64,000 nucleotides of DNA. Source: Streptomyces zhihengii (GTDB lineage Bacteria > Actinomycetota > Actinomycetes > Streptomycetales > Streptomycetaceae). How positions within the stretch are numbered: position 1 is the stretch's first letter; every line of letters starts with the position of its first letter. A program made the position numbers and the translations under genes. The notes below the pieces were generated by a model. That model was not told the DNA's origin. It worked only from the letters and a program-made list of their open reading frames with translations, and made no database searches. This document shows, piece after piece, positions 35,501 through 42,591 of this stretch. The stretch is from NCBI RefSeq assembly GCF_016919245.1, contig NZ_JAFEJA010000001.1:930001-994000 (forward strand), written 5' to 3'.

Positions 35501-36358
35501 CCGGCAGCGGCACCGGCACCGAGCGCGCCGACACCGCCCCCCGTCCAACGCGCCGTCGCCCCGCTCCCCCCGGCCACGCCGACATCCGCCACGCCGCCAC
35601 CCGTCACACCGACACCCGCCGTGCCCGCGCCCGCCGCGCCCCTGCCCTCCACGGCCGCGGCGCCGGCGCCCCCGGTGCGTCCCGCCGCTCACCCGGTGCA
35701 GCGGGCCACCCCGGCGAGGGCCGTACCCCTGCGCGCACCCGTTCCTCTCCGCGCTCCCGCCCGCCCCGGCGCACCCACGCGGTCCACGCACTCCGCCGCG
35801 TCCACGGCGTCCAGGCCCTCCGACGCGCCCACGCCGCCCGGCGTGTCCGCGCCCGGTCCGCTGCCGGTCGCCCCGCTGAACCCGCCCGTGGCGCAGGAGC
35901 CGCCGGCGCTGCCCAGGGCCGCGCGGCCGGCGGGCGCGGACTCCGCGTCCGCGCCCACGGTGCAGCGGCTCCCGGGCTTCTCGTCCGGCCACTCGCCCGG
36001 CCGGACCGTCGGCGCGCTCGCCGCCGCCGCGTCGGCCACGGTCGCCTCCCACCTGGAGCGCCTGCGGACGCCGCCCCGGCAGACGCCGCCCACCGGGCCA
36101 CCCCCGCCGTACGAGCCGCCCGCCCCGCCCGCGCATCCGCCGGGCGGCCCGCCGCCGTACGAGCCGCGCGCCCGGGAGGCGGACCCGCCGCCGGAGTACA
36201 CCGCGGTCCCGGCCGGCGGGTTCGACCCGCGCGACCTGACGGACTTCCAGCTCGACGAGCTGGTGCACCGGATCACCGGCCGCGTCACCCGTCTCGTCCG
36301 CACCGAACTGCGCATGGACCGGGAGCGGGTCGGCAGACTCCGCGACCCGCGCGCCTGA
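32594..36358 (+). CDS. Long Pro/Ala/Thr-rich disordered CIS protein with VQR motifs (1254 aa)
   Basis: It is almost entirely low complexity, in a Pro-Ala-Thr-Arg mix like an extensin. VQR recurs 14 times, mostly as PVQRA, plus one IQR and two AQR. A Ser/Ala/Gly tract lies at about residues 290-350. Two PPPYEP motifs occur near the end. Only the ends look folded: MAFLDRLRGRRGG and a C-terminal helix DFQLDELVHRITGRVTRLVR. It occupies the tape-measure position, between chaperone-like genes and second tube/LysM genes, yet lacks the helical pattern of tape measures. It may set tube length, be luminal cargo or a scaffold; all are inference. Confidence 0.8.
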   Translation: MAFLDRLRGRRGGAAESAGAPTGASEAAGSPDSAGSFDSAGPAATSATGTGTGTAEVAAGPAPVVVAAWSGLPPIQRATADGPTGVADAGFGGRLPTWQNPSFSRAPSPAVLDPAAGLLPGALAGASGSAGPVGPVGGLERHAPKLPSAAPARGPAAQRTPVAPLRALPVGAPASSGAPSVRTGARAASAAPAVQRAQANARAAAPVAPAVSPVAPVASPAAATPAVGTAGQGVRVTPVTAAPAPVRRPLTEAAPAPTTVQRRSLPTARRAPGPVPGAEGTSGAGAASGSGPRSAPVSGSASSGSGSASGSGSASSGSASVAGSASGSASASASGSASASASASASASGDGDAGGPGAAPRGGPPVQRAVNPVAGEAAPGAARGAAPDLRPGAGDGAGPRRPVHGEAPRAGAPVRRTALGAPVRGVTQPSGDRAPSAPVAGDPVQRAVTQQGAPPDSRAPRTDGATRPEAPRGATTPASGTTQPARPVQPVQRAASGPAASAPGTSGTRRTTAQRAASDSPAARPGRTPSSRTGSDAPQPGTPQVQRSAAATPAPLADRSPSAPGAPRTPTSPAAPAAPVRRATPDSGAQQAPSAPGATSAAPGAAHPTGPRSPGSQGGTTPAPGPVAPVQRATPRQSTPPVAPARPTRTTAAPDAVRPAQPAAPVPAPAPRAATPATRPPVQRATPGSRTPSASPRTDAPRPDGAPAPGTRGETAPRSGPAAPVQRTTPGGEAAPAPLPVQPAARPHAPAPQSGTRHANPTTGPAPAAPPATRTPAPASSSSPSPVQRAVTPGTPAPARSGPVPTTSGSTPVPVNGPTGPRPTRAGTPDTSVPPVQGDSAPSTPPPVRRDASAPPQAAPVRSEQPRTARAHPTGTPSTGPTAPGPAAKAPVQRAVAPGRPGLGAPTSGPAPTRPVRSDGTAPTPLAPARPRSPLGAPVANGPGDTAPFAPPRQPAAAGPTDTARTTTPPAAAPAPSAPTPPPVQRAVAPLPPATPTSATPPPVTPTPAVPAPAAPLPSTAAAPAPPVRPAAHPVQRATPARAVPLRAPVPLRAPARPGAPTRSTHSAASTASRPSDAPTPPGVSAPGPLPVAPLNPPVAQEPPALPRAARPAGADSASAPTVQRLPGFSSGHSPGRTVGALAAAASATVASHLERLRTPPRQTPPTGPPPPYEPPAPPAHPPGGPPPYEPRAREADPPPEYTAVPAGGFDPRDLTDFQLDELVHRITGRVTRLVRTELRMDRERVGRLRDPRA
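33470..33640 (+). repeat. TCGGCT/TCGGGC microsatellite-like tract encoding Ser-Ala/Ser-Gly
   Basis: A run of hexamer repeats inside the VQR-repeat gene. It culminates in several uninterrupted TCGGCT units near 33599-33636 and encodes alternating Ser-Ala and Ser-Gly. Copy-number change by 6-base steps would keep the frame. Confidence 0.8.
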
Positions 36359-36481
36359 CCGGACCGAGGTCCGCCGGGAAGGGCCGCACCGGACGCACGC
36401 CCCGTACGCGACCACGCACCCCGGCGCCCACGGACCACCACGCGCCACACCTCAGCAGAACGACAGAAAGGCCCACCCCCG

Positions 36482-36904
36482 ATGCCCCGCCAGGATCCCG
36501 GGTCCACCATCTGGTTCGACCTCACCATCGACGGCGAGAGCCTCGGCCGCTTCAACGGCTGCGACGGCCTGTCGTCCCAGGTGGAGGTCGAACTCCGGGA
36601 GGAGGGCGGCAACAACGGCTTCGTGTGGCGGCTGCCCACCCGGGTCACGTTCTCCACCATCCGGCTGACCCGCCCGCTGACGCCGGACACCGCGAAGGTC
36701 GCCCGCTGGATCTCGTCCGTGCAGACGGGGATCAAGCGCCCCACCGCGCAGATCGCGGCGCTGCGCGCGGACGGGTCGCTGGTCGCCCGCTGGGGGCTGA
36801 TCGACGTGCTGCCGGTGAGCTGGCAGGGCCCCACCCTCGACCCCGCGAGCCCGGCCGTGGCCACCGAGGTGCTGGAGATCGCCCACCACGGCTTCACCGA
36901 CTGA
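36482..36904 (+). CDS. Second gp19-like tube / baseplate-adaptor protein of the CIS (140 aa)
   Basis: A tube-fold protein starting MPRQDPGSTIWFDLTIDGES, with NGCDGLSSQVEVELREEGG and ending TEVLEIAHHGFTD. It is shorter and diverged from the 147-aa tube protein and sits next to the LysM gene. In PVC/AFP loci the analogous extra tube protein starts the tube on the baseplate (Pvc5 class). It has its own leader of about 120 bases after the VQR gene, with GAAAGG 8 bases before the start. Confidence 0.88.
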   Translation: MPRQDPGSTIWFDLTIDGESLGRFNGCDGLSSQVEVELREEGGNNGFVWRLPTRVTFSTIRLTRPLTPDTAKVARWISSVQTGIKRPTAQIAALRADGSLVARWGLIDVLPVSWQGPTLDPASPAVATEVLEIAHHGFTD

Positions 36905-36932
36905 CGGCGCGGCGGAACGGAGAGGAGGACCC

Positions 36933-37655
36933 ATGGCCACGAGCAGCAGGGGCGCCGGCAAGAGTCTGGTGCGCGCCACGCTGGCGATCCACGAACCGCC
37001 GGTCGGCACGAGCACCACGCCGGGCGCGCTGATGCGGACGTTCGGCTTCGAGTTCAACCCGGCGCAGCTCGCCCTGAGTCAGCGTGCGCAGTGGAAGGCG
37101 ACGCCGACCATGGCGGTGCGCGACGGCTCGAAGCCGGAGTTCATGGGCGCGGAGCCGCGCGAGATGACGCTGGAGGTCTTCCTCGACTCGTCGACCGCGC
37201 CGACCGGCAACTCGGTGCTCAAGAAGGTCGAGTCGCTGCTGGGCTGCTGCGAGGTGACCGCCAAGAGCATCGCCGCCGACCAGCCGTCGCCGCCGTGGGT
37301 GGTCTTCGAGTGGGGGTCGTTCTCCACGGCCCGCTTCACCGCGTACGTCGGCTCGGTCGACGCGTCGTACACCCTCTTCGGCACCACCGGCGTCCCCATC
37401 CGGGCCACCTGCCAGATACGGCTCGTGGAGATCCCCGGCAAGACCAAGGGCCAGAACCCGACCTCCGGTGCGCTGACCGCTCAGCGGGTGCACCGGGTCG
37501 TCGCGGGCGACTCGCTCCAGTCGCTGGCCTGGCGCGAGTACGGCACGGCCACCGTGTGGCGGGCGATCGCCGAGATCAACGGCATCGACGACCCGTCCCG
37601 GCTGCCGGCGGGCACCGAACTGGTGCTGCCCGCCCCCGAGGAGGTGGCGCGCTGA
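36933..37655 (+). CDS. cis7: LysM-containing CIS tube/baseplate protein (Cis7-like, 240 aa)
   Basis: The N-terminal CIS_tube domain (about 10-165) has TFGFEFNPAQLALSQRAQWK and EMTLEVFLDS. The C-terminal LysM is at about 185-235 (HRVVAGDSLQSLAWREYG...INGIDDPSRLPAGTELVLP). In eCIS this protein joins the tube to the spike; the LysM fold is structural here and need not bind peptidoglycan. ATG with GGAGAGGAGG upstream; the stop shares a base with the vgrG start (TGATG). Confidence 0.93.
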   Translation: MATSSRGAGKSLVRATLAIHEPPVGTSTTPGALMRTFGFEFNPAQLALSQRAQWKATPTMAVRDGSKPEFMGAEPREMTLEVFLDSSTAPTGNSVLKKVESLLGCCEVTAKSIAADQPSPPWVVFEWGSFSTARFTAYVGSVDASYTLFGTTGVPIRATCQIRLVEIPGKTKGQNPTSGALTAQRVHRVVAGDSLQSLAWREYGTATVWRAIAEINGIDDPSRLPAGTELVLPAPEEVAR

Positions 37656-39571
37656 TGGTGCAGCCCGCGTTCTCCAGCATCATGCAGGTGCGGATCGGCG
37701 GTGCGAAGCTGCCGGACGACATCGCACCGCTGCTCACCGAGGGCTGGGTCGACCAGGGCGTCGGTGTGCCGGCCGCGTTCCGGCTCACCTTCCGCGACCC
37801 GTACCGGCTGGTCCTCGGCAAGCTGGGCGTCACCTTCGGCACCCGGGTGGTCCTCACGCCGGTCGCCGACGGCCAGGGGGTGGGCAATCCGCTGCTGACG
37901 GGCGAGGTCACCGCCCTGGAGGCCGATTACGACGGCACCGGCAGCTTCACCGTGGTGCGCGGCTACGACCTCGGCCACCGGATGATGCGCAGGCGCCGGG
38001 TGGCTGCCTACCGCAACCAGAAGGCATCCGACATCGCCCGCAAGCTCGCCGCCCTCGACGGGGTGCCGATCGGCCGGATCCAGCCGACGAAGGGCACGTA
38101 CGGGTTCCTCAGCCAGGCCAACGTCACCGACTGGGACTTCCTGTCCCGGCTGGCCGACGAGAACAACATGGTGATGTCCCTGGACGCCAAGGGGAAGTTC
38201 CGGTTCGTCACGCCGAAGCCGTCCGCGGGGGCGCCGTCCCCGGCGACGGACGGCGACAAGAGCGCGTTCGTGCTCCAGGCGGGCCACGACGTGCTGCGGC
38301 TGCGGGCCGCGGTGACCGCGGCCGACCAGGTCGGCACGGTCGAGTCGCGCGGCTGGAACGTCACCACCAAGAAGAAGATCGTCGAGACGGCCCCCGCGTC
38401 CACCGACCCGGGCATCTCCATCGGGCTCACCCCGGGCAGGGCGGCGGGCGTCTTCGGCCCCGCCCCGCTCGTGTCCACCGGCACCCCGTACGACCGGCAG
38501 GACGAGGTCCGGCACGCCGCGCAGGCGCTCGCCGCCGACGTCACCTCCTCCTTCGCGGAGCTGGAGGTCGCGGTGTACGGCAACCCCGAGCTGCGGCCCG
38601 GCCTGCCGGTGGCCCTCAAGGACGTGGGCAAGCCCTTCGAGGGCAAGTACACCGTCACCTCGGTGCGCCATGTCTTCGGCGACGGGCGGCACTACGAGTC
38701 CTGGATCACGGTGAGCGGACGCCAGTGGCGTTCGCTGTACGGTCTGGCGTCGGGCGGCGGCGGCACCGACTCCGCGAGTGCCACCCGGCTGCCCGGCGTC
38801 GCCAACGCCATCGTGACCGATGTGCAGGACCCGCTGCGGCAGGGCCGGGTCAAGCTCCAGTTCCCGTGGCTCGACAACACCTACGTCAGCGACTGGGCGC
38901 GCAGTGTGCAGTGGGGCGGCGTCGGGGGCGGGGGCGTGTTCCCGATGGACGTCGGCGACGAGGTGCTGGTCGCCTTCGACCGGGGGGCGCTGGACCACCC
39001 GTTCGTGATCGGCGGCCTCTACAACGGCCGGGACCTGCCGACCAAGGTCGACGACGTCCCGCTGCACGACGGGCTGAAGCGCAAGGCCGCCCGGCACACG
39101 CTGTCGGACCGTCAGGCCAACCGCGTCGACCTGCTCAGCCAGCGGACCGGGAAGCGCCGGCAGGGCGTCCGGATCGCCAGCGGCGACGACCGGCTGACCA
39201 TCAACCTGGACCGCACCAAGACCGAGATCACCATCGACAGCAAGGGCGCCGTCAGCATCACGGGCAGCCGCTCCGTCTCCATCGAGGCGGGCACCGACCT
39301 GGAGCTCAGCGCGAGACGGCGGCTCACCATCAAGAGCGGTGGGCTCCTCGACATCCAGGGCCGGGGCCTCGTCAACCTCAAGTCGCTGACCGGCGCCGTC
39401 ACCGTGGACGCGATGGGCGCGCTCAACCTGAAGGCGGTGGGCGCCACCATGATCTCCTCCGGCGGCTCGGTGCAGGTCAACTCCATCGCCAACGTGGGCA
39501 TCCGGGCGGTCCGGGTCGACCTCCAGGGTCTCGTCTTCGTCAACACCGTGAAGTACCCCCTCCCCGCATGA
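37655..39571 (+). CDS. cis8: VgrG-like spike protein (Cis8-like, 638 aa)
   Basis: The gp27-like hub occupies the first about 380 residues (FLSRLADENNMVMSLDAKGKF). The gp5-type OB domain is at about 390-465 (VTDVQDPLRQGRVKLQFPW and GDEVLVAFDRGALDHPFVIGGLYNG). A C-terminal beta-helix region follows, with repeated short strands (ITIDSKGAVSITGSRSVSIE...). It forms the central spike. No PAAR tip gene is present next to it. The ATG overlaps the LysM stop by one base. Confidence 0.94.
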   Translation: MVQPAFSSIMQVRIGGAKLPDDIAPLLTEGWVDQGVGVPAAFRLTFRDPYRLVLGKLGVTFGTRVVLTPVADGQGVGNPLLTGEVTALEADYDGTGSFTVVRGYDLGHRMMRRRRVAAYRNQKASDIARKLAALDGVPIGRIQPTKGTYGFLSQANVTDWDFLSRLADENNMVMSLDAKGKFRFVTPKPSAGAPSPATDGDKSAFVLQAGHDVLRLRAAVTAADQVGTVESRGWNVTTKKKIVETAPASTDPGISIGLTPGRAAGVFGPAPLVSTGTPYDRQDEVRHAAQALAADVTSSFAELEVAVYGNPELRPGLPVALKDVGKPFEGKYTVTSVRHVFGDGRHYESWITVSGRQWRSLYGLASGGGGTDSASATRLPGVANAIVTDVQDPLRQGRVKLQFPWLDNTYVSDWARSVQWGGVGGGGVFPMDVGDEVLVAFDRGALDHPFVIGGLYNGRDLPTKVDDVPLHDGLKRKAARHTLSDRQANRVDLLSQRTGKRRQGVRIASGDDRLTINLDRTKTEITIDSKGAVSITGSRSVSIEAGTDLELSARRRLTIKSGGLLDIQGRGLVNLKSLTGAVTVDAMGALNLKAVGATMISSGGSVQVNSIANVGIRAVRVDLQGLVFVNTVKYPLPA

Positions 39572-39633
39572 CCGGACGACCGCGCCGGCGCGCCCGCGCC
39601 GCCGGCGGCAAGAGAAGGCAGGTGGCCCTCTGA
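39568..39633 (+). CDS. Possible 21-aa Arg-rich coupled mini-ORF between vgrG and gp25 genes
   Basis: An ATG overlaps the vgrG stop (ATGA), and the frame MTGRPRRRARAAGGKRRQVA... ends in a TGA that shares a base with the next ATG (TGATG). Both junctions have the overlaps used by true neighbours in this operon. It may be a real micropeptide or only a coupling linker that carries the ribosome to the gp25 start. No homology can be judged at this length. Confidence 0.3.
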   Translation: MTGRPRRRARAAGGKRRQVAL

Positions 39634-40064
39634 TGGCCGAACAGTTCGTCGGCTCCGGCTGGGCCTTCCCCCTGCGCATCGGACCCACCGGCGGGATCGC
39701 CCTGGTCAGCGGCGAGCGCGAGGTGGAGGAGGCGATCCGGCTGGTGCTGGCCACCGCGCCCGGCGAGCGGCCGATGCGGCCGGAGTTCGGCTGCGCCATC
39801 CACGACCTCGTCTTCGCGCCGGTCAACGAGCAGACGGCGGGCCGGATCCAGCACGAGGTGCACGTCAGCCTGGACCGCTGGGAGCCCCGTATCGAGGTGC
39901 ACGACGTGGAGGTGTCCGCCGGGGCCGAGCAGAGCGTGCTGTTCATCGACGTCCGCTACTCGATCCGCGGCACCAACAACCCGCGCAGCCTCGTCTTCCC
40001 GTTCTACGTCATCCCCTCCCACCACGAGCCGGGCGAGCCGGGCTCCTCGGAAAGCGACGACTGA
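39633..40064 (+). CDS. cis9: GPW/gp25 family baseplate wedge protein (Cis9-like, 143 aa)
   Basis: A short lysozyme-like-fold baseplate protein: GSGWAFPLRIGPTGGIALVSGEREVEEAIRLVL, then TAPGERPMRPEFGCAIHDLVFAPVN with the EFGC block typical of gp25. It connects sheath start and wedge. Both ends overlap their neighbours by one base (TGATG), so it is translated with the J-like gene. Confidence 0.95.
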   Translation: MAEQFVGSGWAFPLRIGPTGGIALVSGEREVEEAIRLVLATAPGERPMRPEFGCAIHDLVFAPVNEQTAGRIQHEVHVSLDRWEPRIEVHDVEVSAGAEQSVLFIDVRYSIRGTNNPRSLVFPFYVIPSHHEPGEPGSSESDD

Positions 40065-42022
40065 TGGCCCTGCCCTCACCCAACCTCGACGACCGGCGCT
40101 TCCAGCAGTTCGTCGACGACGCCAAGCGCTACATCCAGCAGCGCGCTCCGGAGTGGACCGACCACAACGTCTCCGACCCCGGCGTCACCCTCGTGGAGAC
40201 GGTCGCGCACATGGCCGACCAGATCGTCTACCGGCTCAACCGGGTGCCCGAGAAGAACCATCTCGCCTTCCTCGACCTGGTCGGCATCACCCTCTTCCCG
40301 CCGTCCGCCGCCCGGACGGAGGTGACGTTCTGGCTGTCCGCGCCGCAGGAGGACACGATCCTGATCCCGGTCGGCACCGAGGTCGCCACGCTGCGCACCG
40401 AGCGGGAGGAGGCCGTCGTCTTCGCGACCGAGGGCGACCTGGCGGTCGTGCCGTGCGCGCTCGGCCATGTGGTGGTGCAGCACAGCGGCCGGCCCGTCAC
40501 CGACCGCACCACGGAACTCGCCGAGGGCAAGGACGTGCTGTGCTTCGCCGAGGCCCCGGCCCCCGGCGACTGCATGCTCATCGGCCTGACCGCCGCCGCC
40601 CCGCACTGCGCGCTCGCCCTGGAGCTCGACAGCCGCGTCGACGGTGTCGGCGTCGACCCGCGCCAGCCGCCGCTGGTGTGGGAGGCGTGGACCGAGGACG
40701 GCTGGCAGCCCTGCGAGGTGGACCGGGACGGCACCGGCGGCCTCAACCGCCCCGGTGACATCGTCCTGCACCTGCCCGGCGGCCATGTGCTGTCGCGCAA
40801 CGGCGGCCACGAGGCCGGCTGGATCCGCTGCCGGGTCACCGATCCGCTGCCGGGCCAGCCGTTCTACACCACCTCGCCCAGCATCCGTTCCGCCGAGGCG
40901 TACACCATCGGCGGCACCACGCGCGCCGTGCACGCCGAGACCGTCCACGACGAGGCCCTCGGCGAGGCCACCGGGCTGCCCGGCCAGCGGCTGCGGCTCA
41001 CCCACTCCCCTGTCGTCGCCGACGATCCGCCGCTGCTGCTCCAGACGGCCGCCGACGACGGCTGGCAGGACTGGGACGTCGTCCCGCACTTCGCCGGCTC
41101 CCGCCCGCGCGACCACCACATCACGCTCGACGCCGCGACCGGCGAGATCTCCTTCGGGCCCGCCGTCCGCGAGGCCGACGGCACCCTGCGCCAGTACGGC
41201 GCCGTCGCCCCCAAGGGCGCCGTCGTGCGGGCCCACCGCTACCGCACCGGCGGCGGGCGCGCCGGCAACGTGGCGCGCGGCGCCGTGCAGGTCCTGCGCA
41301 CCTCCGTGCCGTACGTGTCCGAGGTCGTCAACCGCGAGGCGGCGCGCGGCGGTGTGGACGGGGAGACCGTCGAGGAGGCGAAGCTGCGGGCGCCGGTCAC
41401 CCTCCGCGCCCAGGACCGCGCCGTCACCCTGCGCGACTACGAGGAACTCGCCCGCCGCGCCGCCCCCGAGACCGCCCGCATCACCTGTCTCCAGGGCGAG
41501 GAGAGCGAGCACGGGGCCTACGCGGTGCGGGTGCTGGTCGTCCCGCAGGCGGTCCCGGACCCCGGCGGCCGGCTGCGCTTCGAGCAACTGGTGCCCGGTG
41601 ACGCCCTGTTGTCGCGCATCACCCGCCATCTCGACGAGCGCCGTCTGATCGGCACCCGCCTGGCCGTCGGTCCGCCGTACTACCAGGGCGTGACCGTGGT
41701 GGCCACGGTCCACGCCTTCCGCGGTGTGGACACCGACCGGGTGCGCCGCCAGGCCCACGACGCGCTCTACCGCCACCTCGACCCGCTCACCGGCGGCGCG
41801 GACGGCCAGGGCTGGCGGTTCGGGCGTCCGGTCCAGGCCGGTGAGGTGTTCGCCGTGCTGCAACGCGTGCCCGGCGTCGAACTCGTCGACGAGGTGGTCC
41901 TGCACCCCGCCGACCCGCTCACCGGCAAGCGCGGTGACCCGACCGACCGGATCGACCTCCAGCCGCCGTCGCTGGTCTTCTCCTTCGACCACCGCGTCCG
42001 GGTGATCGGGGACGGCGGATGA
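40064..42022 (+). CDS. cis11: Putative baseplate assembly protein, J-like (Cis11-like, 652 aa)
   Basis: Starts MALPSPNLDDRRFQQFVDDAKRYI, with WTDHNVSDPGVTLVETVAHM and, in the second half, VNREAARGGVDGETVEEAKLRAP and DRAVTLRDYEELARRAAPE, the blocks of gpJ-type wedge proteins. The length of about 650 aa is normal for eCIS baseplate J proteins. It is predicted to form the baseplate wedge with gp25 and the gpI-like protein. The stop overlaps the next ATG by 4 bases. Confidence 0.94.
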   Translation: MALPSPNLDDRRFQQFVDDAKRYIQQRAPEWTDHNVSDPGVTLVETVAHMADQIVYRLNRVPEKNHLAFLDLVGITLFPPSAARTEVTFWLSAPQEDTILIPVGTEVATLRTEREEAVVFATEGDLAVVPCALGHVVVQHSGRPVTDRTTELAEGKDVLCFAEAPAPGDCMLIGLTAAAPHCALALELDSRVDGVGVDPRQPPLVWEAWTEDGWQPCEVDRDGTGGLNRPGDIVLHLPGGHVLSRNGGHEAGWIRCRVTDPLPGQPFYTTSPSIRSAEAYTIGGTTRAVHAETVHDEALGEATGLPGQRLRLTHSPVVADDPPLLLQTAADDGWQDWDVVPHFAGSRPRDHHITLDAATGEISFGPAVREADGTLRQYGAVAPKGAVVRAHRYRTGGGRAGNVARGAVQVLRTSVPYVSEVVNREAARGGVDGETVEEAKLRAPVTLRAQDRAVTLRDYEELARRAAPETARITCLQGEESEHGAYAVRVLVVPQAVPDPGGRLRFEQLVPGDALLSRITRHLDERRLIGTRLAVGPPYYQGVTVVATVHAFRGVDTDRVRRQAHDALYRHLDPLTGGADGQGWRFGRPVQAGEVFAVLQRVPGVELVDEVVLHPADPLTGKRGDPTDRIDLQPPSLVFSFDHRVRVIGDGG

Positions 42023-42591
42023 CGGGCACCTCCCGCCGGGGCTCCGTCGACGGCCTCGGGTCCTCGCTCCCGCTGGGCACCATGCTCCCGGCCGTCTTCG
42101 CCGACGACGACCTCGCCCAGCGCTTCGTCGGCGGCCTCGACGACGTCATCGCGCCCGTGCTGAACGTGCTGGACTGCCTGGACTCCTACTTCGACCCGGC
42201 CCTCGCCCCGGCCGACTTCACCGGCTGGCTCGGCACCTGGGTCGGCGCCGAGACCGACGGCACCGAGCCCGAGGCCCGGCTGCGGGCCGCCGTCATCGCC
42301 GCCGCCGGGCTGCACCGGGTGCGCGGCACCGTACGGGGTCTGCGGGAGGCGGTGCGGCTGGCGTTCGGTGTCGAACCGGAGATCGTCGAGAGCGGCGGCG
42401 CCGAGTGGAACGCCCGGCCGCTCGGCCCGTTCCCCGGCGCCCCGCGCCCGCGTCTGCACGTCACCGTCCGCCTGCCCGAGCCCGCACCGGCCGACACCCA
42501 CCGCCTGGACCGCCTCGTGGCCGCGGCCCGTCCCGCCCACATGCCCTACTCGGTCGAAGTGACCGCAGCCGAAAGGACCCCGGAGAGATGA
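42019..42591 (+). CDS. cis12: Phage tail protein I-like baseplate component (Cis12-like, 190 aa)
   Basis: A P2 gpI-type pattern: LGTMLPAVFADDDLAQRFVGGLDDVIAPVLNVLDCLDSYFDP, then FTGWLGTWVG and HRVRGTVRGLREAVRLAFG. It completes the wedge after J in actinobacterial eCIS loci. The ATG overlaps the stop of the J-like gene, and its own stop overlaps the ATG of the cisA-like gene by 4 bases. No tail-fibre gene follows, unlike AFP and PVC loci. Confidence 0.92.
   Translation: MTGTSRRGSVDGLGSSLPLGTMLPAVFADDDLAQRFVGGLDDVIAPVLNVLDCLDSYFDPALAPADFTGWLGTWVGAETDGTEPEARLRAAVIAAAGLHRVRGTVRGLREAVRLAFGVEPEIVESGGAEWNARPLGPFPGAPRPRLHVTVRLPEPAPADTHRLDRLVAAARPAHMPYSVEVTAAERTPER

Noticed and set aside
36080..36200. 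PPPYEP motifs of the VQR-repeat protein as WW-domain ligands
   Set aside because: WW partners are not expected in bacteria and the region is simply proline-rich.
29821..42591. CIS genes considered as a prophage
   Set aside because: No integrase, terminase, capsid, portal or holin; cap (DUF4255) and AAA ATPase genes mark an injection system.
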